Assembly (NCBI GenBank): GCA_949152475.1 | Contig: OX424556.1 | Span: 61,710,451-61,774,450, forward strand | Origin: Terebella lapidaria | Lineage: Eukaryota; Annelida; Polychaeta; Terebellida; Terebellidae | Direction of reading: 5' to 3' | DNA length: 64,000 nucleotides | Part shown: positions 46,181 through 57,670 of the stretch, in pieces | How the letters are laid out: every line of letters begins with the position of its first letter | How positions within the stretch are numbered: the first letter of the stretch is position 1 | Notes under the pieces: generated by a model | Databases searched by the model: none | What the model saw: the letters and a program-made list of their open reading frames with translations, nothing else | What the model was told of the DNA's origin: nothing | Translations under genes and position numbers: made by a program

Positions 46181-46438
46181 TTTTTCATCCATCAAAATAT
46201 CATACAAACAAATAAAACTGACGTTTACATCAAGTACTTCACATTGGTACCAATATATTTCGTGTTGTTGCTACGATATTGGAGCAGAACCTATTTTTTC
46301 ATAATATTATGTTACATTACTTTTCGGGGGGGGGGGGGGGGGGGGACAAGAGATAATTTGAAGTGCACTTTTAAATTGATACAACAAAAGTTAATCTTGT
46401 CTGCAAAACATGTACTTCAGTTTATTTGATGCAGATAA

Positions 46439-46725
46439 TGTCTATTTACCGCCATACACACTCTTCACAACATTCCGACTGAAAAATGTCTATTTACCGC
46501 CATACACACCTCTTCACAACATTCCGACTGAAAAATGTCTATTTACCGCCATACACACCTCTTCACAACATTCCGACTGAAAAATGTCTATTTACCGCCA
46601 TACACACTCTTCACAACATTCCGACTAAAAAATGTCTATTTACCGCCATACACACTCTTCACAACATTCCGACTGAAAAATGTCTATTTACCGCCATACA
46701 CACCTCTTCACAACATTCCGACTGA
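46439..46725 (+). repeat. 48-49-bp minisatellite, six units
   Basis: Units of GTCTATTTACCGCCATACAC...CATTCCGACTGAAAAA, nearly identical, with alternating presence of one extra C. Confidence 0.92.
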
Positions 46726-47138
46726 GCCATTTTGTCATTCTGTTCGTTATATGATGCATATAAAAATATCGGGAATTTTGTTCGTCCTAAATCCGTTACC
46801 TTTTGACGATTTATGAGCAAAATAATAAATACTTTTCTAGCAATTACAAACAGACTGTTTCTAGTATATAAATTATTTGATCGATTCCTGATCGCAGAAT
46901 AACAAGATATAGAAACTGTGATCAATATTTTTAAAAATACAGACCTTCCCAAAAATTCGCAACAAGCGTGAAAACCGCCATATCTCAATCAGTGGTCCAT
47001 AAGTCTAAATATAACTGTTCTTGCCTTGACGTCTAGGTTTTAAAAACATTTCTTTGGGGTGTCTTTGCCATGGGTCAATTTTTTTTTCTGTTGAGGCGTC
47101 TTGTTGGTATACATGTATGCTTCACACCGAAATGCCTC

Positions 47139-47166
47139 CAAGGCATGCTCAGGCCTTTACGTCTAG
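47139..47166 (+). mobile_element. Helitron-like 3' terminus (CTAG family)
   Basis: CAAGGC...GCCTTT hairpin, then ACGT and CTAG. It matches, inverted, the termini at 62166 and 62875. Confidence 0.5.
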
Positions 47167-47392
47167 CGGAAGTTGTATATGTACTCTTTCATTTCTTGTG
47201 TATGAGGTGAATGTGACAGAATGGTTGAATTGCAATTTCAGTATATTTTTCTATCACTCAATAGGAACACTGGAAAATACTTGCTCAAAATAGCTGGTGC
47301 CAGGTTCAGTGTCATTTCCACACTCACTGATACACACCCCGAATATTTACACGAAAATACATATTTCAAGCTTTCAGAATTTGATTCTGAAA

Positions 47393-48653
47393 ATTAGGCC
47401 AAGGGCCGAAGATAGGTTACCGGACAATGTTTAATATTTTAGATGTTAGCCATGTCACTGGTTAAATTCAAGGTCAAGAGAATATTCAGCATATATAACA
47501 TTAAGCATATATCATGTCCACAGTTGATTGCTAAGCTGTAAATCCAATAATCAGAGAGATATTAGCAATTTTGTGCTGTGGCCTTGACAGTGAAGGGGCA
47601 AAGGTCGAATTCAAGGTCATCAAAATATTCAATGTATATCATTTTCTATATCATGTCCACAATTGATTCCCAAGCCATACAGTCAATAGAGGAGCAAGAT
47701 ATGAGCCAGTTTGTCCTGTGACCTTGAAAATGAGGTCAGAGGTAAAATTCAAGGTCCCGAGAATATTCAGCATATATCATCTCCTATATGTCCACAATTG
47801 ATTCCTAAGCTGTAAAATCGATAATAAGTGAGATATTAGCCATTTTGTCCTGTGACCTTGAAAATGAGGTCAAAGGTCAAATTCAAGGTCATGACAATAA
47901 TCTGCATATATCATTTCCTATATGTTCATAATTGATTGCTAAGCTGTAAAGTCGATAACAAGCGAGGTATTAGCCATTTTGTCCTGTGACCTTGAAAATG
48001 AGGTCGAAGGTCAAATTCAAGGTCATCAGAATATTCAGCATATATCATTTCCTATATGTCCACAATTGATTCCTAAGCTGTAGAGTCGATAATAAGCGAG
48101 ATATAAGCCATTTTGTGCTCTGACCTTGAAACTGAGGTCAGAGGTCAAATTCAAGGTCACGAGAATATTCAGCATATATCATTTCCTATATGTCCACAAT
48201 TGATTCCTAGTCTTTAATCTCAATATCAAGTGAGATATTAGGCATAATGTGTCCCATTATAAAGCATAGGAGAATTTAACATGGGAAAGTCCCATTTGGG
48301 CCGAGTTTGGGCCAAAATGGCCCACTTCGAGCAATTCAAGCCCAACGAAATTTATAGACATCATAGGAGTACATATGAGGAGTCTTATGTATCAAAAAGA
48401 AAAAAGTTACTGAACAAATTTTGAGAAAATGGCCGCCAAAGTCCAAAATCAGGCATTTTTCGTCGAAAATGGGCGCCATTTTGAAAAAAATGCGAAAATC
48501 AAAAAACTAAAAAATACGTCCTTCTTGAATTATTTTTAAGTATTTTTGTGCAAAATTTCAGAACAATTCGCCTGTAAACAAAAAAGATAAAAATGTGGAC
48601 GACGACGACGGACGCAACGCCATGCCAATAGGACCACAGGTCCGGTAACCTAA
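47393..48653 (+). mobile_element. complete pearl-like element P2
   Basis: The left end TTAGGCCAAGGGCCGAAG-ATAGGTTACCGG leads into about six 134-bp core units, the single-copy GGCCGCC segment, a GAC microsatellite and the right end GGACCACAGGTCCGG-TAACCTAA. The short inverted ends TAGGTTACCGGAC, the hairpin before CTAA and the absence of coding fit Helentron-associated (pearl-type) elements. It ends 34 bp from the NSRP1 stop codon and probably forms that gene's 3' UTR. Confidence 0.82.
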
Positions 48654-48686
48654 AAATACAGTAACTATTGAATTAGATTGTAATTG

Positions 48687-51600
48687 TCAGTTTTCCTCTG
48701 GATCTCTCGCTATCACCACAACACGCCCTTGCTTCCTGGCGAGATAGCGCGCTCTGGCATCATCCACAGTCTCCCCAACATTGCGTTTGGAGAACTTTGC
48801 TGCCTGATCAGTGGCAGAACTGTCTGTGGACTTTGTGGTTGCTTTCTCATCAGCAGGCTTCTGTGCCTCGTTGTTCTGTGTTTTGGGTTTGTATTGGTGT
48901 CTGCCTTGTGCTGATGAACTGTCTAGTGACCGTGCTTGCCTAGTATTCCCCACAGCCTTGTCGTGGCGACGGTGCGAATACTCTCTTGATCTACTCCTTG
49001 ATCTCTGTCGTTTATTGTCTCTGGTACGATCCGCCAAATTTCGATTGTGTCTGCCTCTGTCTCGTGATTGACTTCGAGGTCTGCGCTCGCCTTGTGATCG
49101 GCTCCTTGACCTGCGTCTGCCTTGTGATCGACTCCTTGACCTGCGTCTGCCTTTCTCCCGGCTGCATTGTCTGTGTTTGTCACGTGACCAGCTGCGGGGA
49201 TTGTCTTGTTCATTTCCCTTGCTTCTGTAATAATATTCAAACAAAGTGAATGGCTATAGCCTTTGCTTGAAGAATATAAGAAAGGATGAAGAACAAAATA
49301 TTCGCACAGATATCAAACAGAAAGTTTGGAAGCAAGCTTGAGTGTCTAATGATGAGGAAGCTAGTATCCATAGCGATATTTCACTCACCGGCCGTCATGT
49401 CTACTTTCACTGCGTTCCCTCTCTGATAGGCTGCTATCTGATGATGTAGCATCACTATCCTCAGGGTCAACTTTCCCTTCCAACACTCTGACAGTACAAT
49501 AATATGTTCAGCACTGAGGGCACTAAAATTTATATATACTCTGATTTTTCCAACTCGTGTACACCATTTCTTGCCGATATTTAGCTAATCGATATCGTAT
49601 TACAACTTTACATACTTCATATGGGAGTCAAACGGCTATTATCTACCAAAATTCAGACTTCTACCGCGAAATTTGAAAAAGCAATCTATCCCAATGTAAA
49701 ACTTTAGCCCCATCAGTGAAATTCTGGGTCCACTCACAGTTTTGTGTATTTGCTCGCGTTTGAAGCTCGCGTTTCAATCCTTCGAAATCAACATGTTTGT
49801 GTAGAATACACCCAAACATGTCTTGTGGTCCAAAATTACAACAATATTTTAAATCCTGCTTGTTGTTAGTGAACAGACAAACATAGGGCCAAGGGCCCTG
49901 TAGCTCATCGGAAGACGAACAGAATATTTCATCAAGTTATATGTTGTGCATATATGATTTCCTATACCGTATTGGTCTGAATAGTGGCATGCGCCCTAAT
50001 AGTAGAGCGCCCCCCTCTTTTCCCCCAAAATATTCGATTTTTGTAACCTTGTAACTGACTTAATATCTTTCTAATAAGATCTTGGAGTGTTCCAAACCAC
50101 TTGTTTATGTTATTTGGAACATAATAACGGGGATTGAAGGCTATAGGTGTATTATTCAGTGATTTTCTTAATTTTGACCCTGAGTTTGAAGTCATTACTG
50201 CGCACGCTGCTGCAGGAGGTCTTGCTTTGGCTCGCCGTGCTACTATTAGGACCAATACGGTATCATGTACATGTGCTCATAATACAATACTAACAGACCA
50301 ATTCCCACATATTTGAGGTGAAATTAACCTTGATCTTCTTCAAATGATATCTTGAGTCAAGTTCAGGGTCACCAAGAGATGTAGGCTACCATAATGATTC
50401 CTCATTGTGTTGTCTTCAAAGACCTACCGGGGATCCCCGTATTTAAGCCCCTCTTTGGATAAGCCCATGGGCTAATACAAGGGGAGTACTACTCTTGTAT
50501 AAGCCCATGGGCTTATAAACGGAATAAAATTTTGTCTCGCATCAGGAATGGGCCTATATTTGGGGAAAACGTAGTTGACGTTTTGTTTCGTACGAGACGC
50601 TGTAGGCCTAAGTGTTGGTACCAAGAATAAGGTACTGAAATGCAATTGATAAAAGACGTACGTTTATTCCTTGCCTAGGGCTACTGTAGTACGTATACAC
50701 GCGACCAGCTGGATTTTATCCGGTACATGATGCATAGGCATGTATATCTGTACATATTTATTCTTCATGCGTGCGTTTAATATGACAGTGAATATCTGTG
50801 ATATTCTATCTTTATGGAACTACAGAATAACATGTTTGTATAAATATAGTTATTACGCATATAAGAAGTGCTTTCTTGTCTAATCCATTGTAAATTCAAG
50901 CGTGCAAAATAAAAATCGTAAAATAATCATTCCCCAAATAAAAGCCCATGGGCCTATATATGGAGTTAAATTTCCTCCCACACAACTCCTTCTCCCCAAT
51001 TATAAGCCCAGGGCTTAAATACGGGGATCCCCAGTATATTTACATATTTCGTGAAGGTCACCATGCAAAGGATGCACCATACATATATTATCTCATAATA
51101 TCTTCCCTCTCCTCTGTGTTTTGAATATTGTTATTTTAATCCATAAATTGTATTTATCAATTGTATACATATAATATGTGGCAATTCGGTGAGCTGATAT
51201 ATTTTCTGAGTGACAAATCGGTGAGCTACTGCCAAGATTTGATTGCTGTATGTTCATTCTTGGAAATTAAGATGATCTCGAGAAGGTTCAGGGCAAACTT
51301 GGGCATTCCAAAATTGCGCACATTTTAACCTTTGGTATTCCAAGATTGTCTGCGCAAACTGACATCCCAAGAATTCCAAATACCTAAGAATGAGCATGAC
51401 ATTCTTCTCACAATGTAAATACCGCATATACGGTGATATTTATGCTTTGACATGCATACTATAGTGTATTTTCAGAGGGTAATAACAAACGATTCCCCCA
51501 AAACACAAGTATCTGCTTCTGTCAAAAATGGTATGACATGATAAATCGTGTCTCTTGGTCGAAATGCGATGGTAAACAATCTCTCCTATAATATCTCATC

Positions 51601-53640
51601 TTCGCATGCGCTGATTTTCCACCCGCAACCCGTATGTATGAACACAAGCACATGTTTGATGATATTGATGTTTAATTGTTGAATTTCATCAGAAAACCTC
51701 AGAATATTTGCTAATCTTGAACAACTTTTGGAGAACACACAATAACCAAGCGCTATGCCAAGTTTGGGGACCATAGGAATAGTACTTTCGTCGTAGAAGT
51801 TTCTAACAGGTTTGAGTCAGGAAAACATGGGGCGACAGACATAGACACCATGTCAACCCATCCCAATAGCTCCACGGCTTTCAGCCAGTGAACTAGAAAG
51901 CCCAATTATGCTCAGATTCCCAAGATCCCGCTATCGGTTTAACATTAACACTGGGGTTGATTGATAACTCAATTTTCATGGTGGAAGTCTTTCACCAGAA
52001 GATACACAATTGCCATTTGTATCCCAGGTATGTCAAGTTGTAATACGATATCATTTAACACCTCAAAGATATCTGCATGCAGAAATATTATAGGATATCA
52101 TAAAGATAAGCAGAGTGCATGTACAGTTAAAGGAATCAGAAATGTCTTTGGATTTAACTACCTCTGTTGAGCTGTTTCCTGTTTGATCTCTGGAATTTCT
52201 GGATCAGATCCTGTCGTCTGTCGTAACAAGTTCCTGTAAAATCCACTCAGGTCTTTCTGTTTGGTGACATCCAGTTTGGCTGTAAATATTGGCATATTTA
52301 TATAGGTTTTATGCCTTGGAAGAATATACGTCTGCAAAGAACATAGATGGTGACTGAGACTCAGCAGGACACCAGGAGTAATCACCTTCCAACATCTCCT
52401 TGCGTTTTTCCTCCTCCTCCTCCGCGGCTATTTCTGCCATCTTCTGGCGGTAGGCGCCAGTGACGAATGACTCTGTATCGGCGAACTGGTCCTTCTCAGC
52501 CTCGCGCTCGCGCTGGACCTGGCGCTCCACACGCCGCTCATGTTCACGCTTACGCTGACTCGCGGTCTTCAGCAGCTGGTTAATATACTTGGGCTGGAAG
52601 GGGGGGGGGGGGGAGGAGACAGAGTGTACTAGATCTGACCGTACTGGAACAACAATACAACACATGAAAAGTTAATTGTTATTTAAAACTTAAGTCTTGA
52701 GGATATAATTTATTTAAATTCCAAACATGTAAATTATCTTTCAATTTCTTACTTTCTCAATGTCTCTACAAACCCAACCAATGGTTTTCAATATTGTTAA
52801 GAATAAATCATTCCAACACCTACACAGGAAAAGTATCAACTACTCTACTCCAGACAAACTTTTTTGTCCTTTTCCTTCGGTTGCGCTGGTCCTGAAAACT
52901 TCGCCCTGCGCTCCTCCTGCATCTGATCGTAGACTGCATCATACTCGTAGACATCAGGATTCTCTTCTAGAGCAGCGTCAATTTCCAGTTTCACCTGAAC
53001 ACAACACTCATGTATGGCATTGATCCGTATAATGTAATTACATCTCTGAGACAGAACATCACGGCTTTAGCGGTCAAGCAATACCATGTCTGCACTTCCG
53101 AATCTGATGTAACTGGTTGAAAATCGGGAATGGTATTCAAATTTTGGGTCAGAGTCAGCTCATGATGTCCATGCTTACTGACTTCAAGGAAACAGAGTAC
53201 CATTCAGGATTTTCAACCTGTTTCAGTGCAGTTTTGACTTCTTTTGGTGAAAAATTCCGTTCATAGCGAGCACAGCAAGCTCAGTGGTTATACGTGATAC
53301 TGAACAAGGGAAGCATTTCATCTTCAGGGCTTCATTCTTCAAAGAACTTAGAGAAGATGATATTGTTTGTCTATCATTTTAGTGGCCCTACTCAGACCTT
53401 TCTGTTTAAACTTGATCCCGTTCCTACTTTCCGTACTGCCTTGGAGAGAGCTTCTGGGTCATCCTGCAATGAACAGAATATAATTTGTGGGAGTAAGCCG
53501 ATCAAACTTAACAACTCAATGGTTTGTACAGTGAGTGGACCAAAAAAACAGTCACCTCTTCATCGTCATCCCCAAAGATAGAAGGTTTGCAGACAACTTC
53601 CTTCTTGTTTGTTGGTTTCTTTGGAATGATCAGACCATAT
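48687..53640 (-). CDS. NSRP1: nuclear speckle splicing regulatory protein 1 orthologue (first exon not found)
   Basis: Seven exons in transcript order: 53640-53556, 53463-53398, 52994-52860, 52593-52386, 52279-52162, 49487-49389, 49224-48687. Junctions are GT-AG and phases join to 415 residues. NSRP1 (CCDC55) is a nuclear-speckle protein that influences alternative splice-site choice. Recognisable blocks: YGLIIPKK start, VYEYDAVYDQMQ, a charged coiled coil (residues 95-164), the signature DVTKQKDLSGFYRNLL, an Arg/Ser-repeat region from about 250, and the conserved C-terminus KFSKRN...ARARYLARK. The human protein is 558 residues; the RS part is shorter here. The first visible exon starts in phase 2, so a short exon with the ATG must lie to the right, beyond the nested repeats. 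A 14-C tract precedes the acceptor of the 52593 exon. Two MITEs lie in the 2.7-kb intron between 52161 and 49488. Confidence 0.92.
49575..49830 (+). repeat. dispersed repeat in an NSRP1 intron
   Basis: Homologous to 40500-40745. A related inverted fragment (TTGTAATACGATATC) is at 52030. Confidence 0.5.
49967..50260. mobile_element. 294-bp MITE, TA-flanked (copy B)
   Basis: Ends CCGTATTGGTC and its inverse, TA on both sides. Same family as 19921-20211, opposite orientation. Confidence 0.8.
50427..51034. mobile_element. 608-bp MITE with GGGGATCCCC termini
   Basis: Inverted ends CYGGGGATCCCCGTATTTAA, flanked by TA. AAGCCCATGGGCTTA palindromes recur at 50460, 50503 and 50945. Non-coding; lies in an NSRP1 intron. 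Confidence 0.85.
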
Positions 53641-55020
53641 CTGAAAAAATTAGGACAAGGGCCAAAGATAGGTTACCGGGCAATGTTTAATATTTTAGGT
53701 GTTAGCCAGGTCACTGGTGGAATTCAAGGTCAAGAGAATATTCAGCATATATAACATTAAGCATATATCATGTCCACAGTTGATTGCTAAGCTGTAAGTT
53801 CAATAATCAGAGAGATATTAGCAATTTTATGCTGTAGCCTTGAAAATGAAGGGGCAAAGGTCATCAAAATATTCAGTGTACTAGTATATCATTTTCTATA
53901 TCATGTCCACAATTGATTCCCAAGCCATACAGTCAACAGAGGAGCAAGATATGAGCCAGTTTGTCCTTGGACCTTGGAAATGAGGTCAGAGGTCAAATTC
54001 AAGGTCACGAGAATATTCAGCATATATCATTTCCTATATGTCCACAATTGATTCCTAAGCTGTAAAATCGATAATAAGTGATATATTAGCCATTTTGTCC
54101 TGTGACCTTGAAAATGAGGTCAAAGGTCAAATTCAAGGTCATGACAATAATCTGCATATATCATTTCCTATATGTTCATACTTGATTGCTAAGCTGTAAA
54201 GTCGATAACAAGCGAGATATTAGCCATTTTGTCCTGTGACCTTGAAAATGAGGTCGAAGGTCGAATTCAAGGTCATCAGAATATTCAGCATATATCATTT
54301 CCTATATGTCCACAATTGATTCCTAAGCTGTAGAGTCGATAATAAGCGAGATATAAGCCATTTTGTGCTCTGACCTTGAAACTGAGGTCAGAGGTCAAAT
54401 TCAAGGTCACGAGAATATTCAGAATATATCATTTCCTATATGTCCACAATTGATTCCTAAGCTGTAGAGTCGACAATAAGCTAGATATAAGCCATTTTGT
54501 GCTCTGACCTTGAAAGTGAGGTCAGAGGTCAAATTCAAGGTCACGAGAATATTCAGCATATCATTTCCTATAGGTCCACAATTGATTCCTAGTCTCTAAT
54601 ATCAGTATCAAGTGAGATATTAGGCATAATGTGTCCAATTATAAAGCATAGGAGAATTTAACATGGGAAAGTCCCATTTGAGCCGAGTTTGGGCCAAAAT
54701 GGCCCACTTCGAGCAATTCAAGCGCAACGAAATTTATAGACATCATAGGAGTACATATGAGGAGTGTTATTTATCAAAAAGAAAAAAAGTTACTGAACAG
54801 ATTTTGAAAAATTAGCCCAAAGGCTAAGACAGGTTACCGGACAATTTTGGTTTGGCCATGGCAGCATTGGCAGGTAACAGACCTTGAGATTTACCAATCA
54901 AAATTCGCAGTGTGAACAAATGACCTTGAGATTTACCAATCAAGGTCATCCGTGTGAACTTCGATGTCACCATTACATGTATGTGTGCAGCATTTGATAT
55001 TCTATATGTTCATAATACAA

Positions 55021-56531
55021 AATTAGCCCAAAGGCTAAGATAGGTTACCGGACAATTTTGGTTTGGCCATGGCAGCATTGGCAGGTAACAGACCTTGAGA
55101 TTTACCAATCAAGGTTCGCAGTGTAAACATATGACCTTGGGATTTACCAATCAAGGTCATCCGTATGAACTTCGATGTAACCATTACATGTATGTGTGCG
55201 GCATTTGATATTCTATATGTTGGGTGGAATCGTTTAGGCCGCCTAGGTCAATTTACACATTCCAAGTCAGACATTTGGCACTCAAGGTCATCTGACGTCA
55301 AGTTCAAGGTCATCATTAGTTGTGCCATATATGTCTTCCTATATGTTCATAATGCAAACATGAGCTCTATCTGCAAGCATTTCATCTACAAAGGCAAATC
55401 TGGGCATTGTTTGACCCCAAAATGGCTGTTTTGACCTTTCAAGGTCATCCAAGGTCAAATTCAAGGTCACTACAAAAGTCGCCATATATGACTTCCCATT
55501 TGAAAGTGCCAATTTCTAAGCTCTATCTTCAAGCGTTCTATGAGTACAGTCCTGACAGCTCCCATTATGAAGGAAAAAAGTGCCGGAAATTTTCCGTCAA
55601 AATTTTTTTCAAAGGGTGAAAAAATATTTTTGCCTAGAAATGGCCCAAAATGGATAGTAATGTTATTTGGGGCGAAAAAATTTTTTTTCGCCGACTCGTC
55701 AAAAATTCAAAATGGCCGCCACACTGAGATCGGCGATTCAAGGGCAACAAAACTTATACACGTCACAGAGGTATATAAGAGGAATCTTTTTAAGCAAAAA
55801 TCTCAAAACTGATCAGAGAGTTTTTGAGAAAATACAGACCAGGTGCAAATTTGAGCGTTTTTCGACCCAAAAATGGCTGTTTTGACCTTTCAAGGTCATC
55901 CAAGGTCAAATTCAAGGTCACCACACAAGTCGCCATATATGACTTCCCATTTGAAAGTGCCAATTTCTAAGCTCTATCTTCAAGCGTTCTATGAGTACAG
56001 TCCGGACAGCTCCCATTATGAAGGGAAAAAGTGCCGAAAATTTTCCAAGTCCAAAATTTTTTTCAAAGGGTGAAAAATTTTTTTTGCCCTAGAAATGGCC
56101 CAAAATGGATAGTAATGCGATTTGGGGCGAAAAAATTTTTTTTCGCCGACCCGCCAAAAATTCAAAATGGCCGCCACACGGAAACCGGCAGATTTAGGGC
56201 AACCAAACTTATACATATCACAGAGGTATATGAGGGGAATCTTTTGAAACCAAAAACTCAAAACTGATCAGACAGTTTTTGAGAAAATGGCCGTCAAAGT
56301 CCAAAATTGAGCGTTTTTCGACAAAAATGGCCGCCATTTTGAAAAAAATGCGAAAATCGAAAAACAAAAAAATACCTCCTTCTCAAAATATTTTTAGGCA
56401 TTTTTGTGCAAAATTTCAGAAAGATTCGATCGTTAACTTTAAAGATAAAAATGTTAACGCCGGACGGACGGACGGACGACGGACGCAACGCCATGCCAAT
56501 AGGTTATCGGACCAAAGGTCCGGTAACCTAA
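55021..56531 (+). mobile_element. pearl-like element P5 nested in P4
   Basis: A complete copy: left hairpin TTAGCC-CAAA-GGCTAA, two long core units, GGAC microsatellite (56458-56482) and right end CGGACCAAAGGTCCGG-TAACCTAA. No coding sequence. Confidence 0.85.
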
Positions 56532-57670
56532 AAATATATCTGGGTGGAATCGTTTAGGCCGCTCAGGTCCATTTACACGTTACGAGTCAGACATTTGGCA
56601 CTCAAGGTCATCTGACGTCAAGATCAAGGTCATCATTAGTTGTGCCATATATGTCTTGCTATATGTTCATAATGCAAACATGAGTTCTATCTGCAAGCAT
56701 TTCATCTATAGAGGCAAATCTGGGCATTTTTTGACCCAAAAATGGCTGTTCCGACCTTTCAAGGTCATCGAAGGTCAAATTCAAGGTCACCACACAAATC
56801 GCCATATATGACTTCCCATTTGAAAGTACCAATTTCTAAGCTGTATCTTCAAGTGTTCTATGAGAACAGTCCTGACAGCTCCCATTATGAAGGAAAAAAG
56901 TGCTGAAAATTTTCTAAGTCCAAAATTTTTTTTCAAAGGGTGAAAAAATTTTTTTGCCTAGAAATGGCCCAAAATGGATAGTAATGCGATTTGGGGCGAA
57001 AAAATTTTTTCTCGCCAACTCGTCAAAAATTCAAAATGGCCGCCACACGGAGATCGGCGATTCAAGGGCAACAAAACTTATACACATCATAAAGGTACAT
57101 AAGGGGAATCTTTTGAAACAAAAATCTCAAAACTGATCAGACAGTTTTCAAAATAAGACAGACAAGGTGCAAATTTGGGCATTTTTCGACCCAAAAATGG
57201 CTGTTTTGAACTCTCAAGGTCATCCAAGGTCAAATTCAAGGTCACCACACAAGTCCCCATATATGACTTTCCATTTGAAAGTGCCAATTTCTAAGCTCTA
57301 TCTTCAGGCGTTCTAGGAGTACAGTCCTGGCAGCTCCCATTATGAAGGAAAAAAGGGCCGAAAATTTTTTCAAAGGGTGGAAAATTTTTTTTTGTCTAGA
57401 AATGGCCCAAAATGGATAGTAATGCGATTTGGGCCGAAAAAAGTTTTTTTCGTCGACCCGTCGAAAATTCAAAATGGCCGCCATACGCAGACCGGCGATT
57501 CAAGGGCAACCAAACTTATACACATCACAGAGGTACATAAGGAGAATCTTTTGAAACAAAAATCTCAAATCTGATCAGACAGTTTTTGAGAAAACGACCG
57601 TCAAAGTCCAAAATTAACTGTTTTTCGTCAAAAATGGCCGCCATTTTGAAAATAATTCGAAAATAAAAAA

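Noticed and set aside
46486-46816. Frames reading NVYLPPYT repeats
   Set aside because: They arise from the 48-49-bp minisatellite; different frames are open equally well and no gene context exists.
53218-53240. Extra NSRP1 microexon (VKTALKQ)
   Set aside because: 23 bases would break the reading frame between the flanking exons, and the acceptor is poor; exons 53398-53463 and 52860-52994 join in phase without it.
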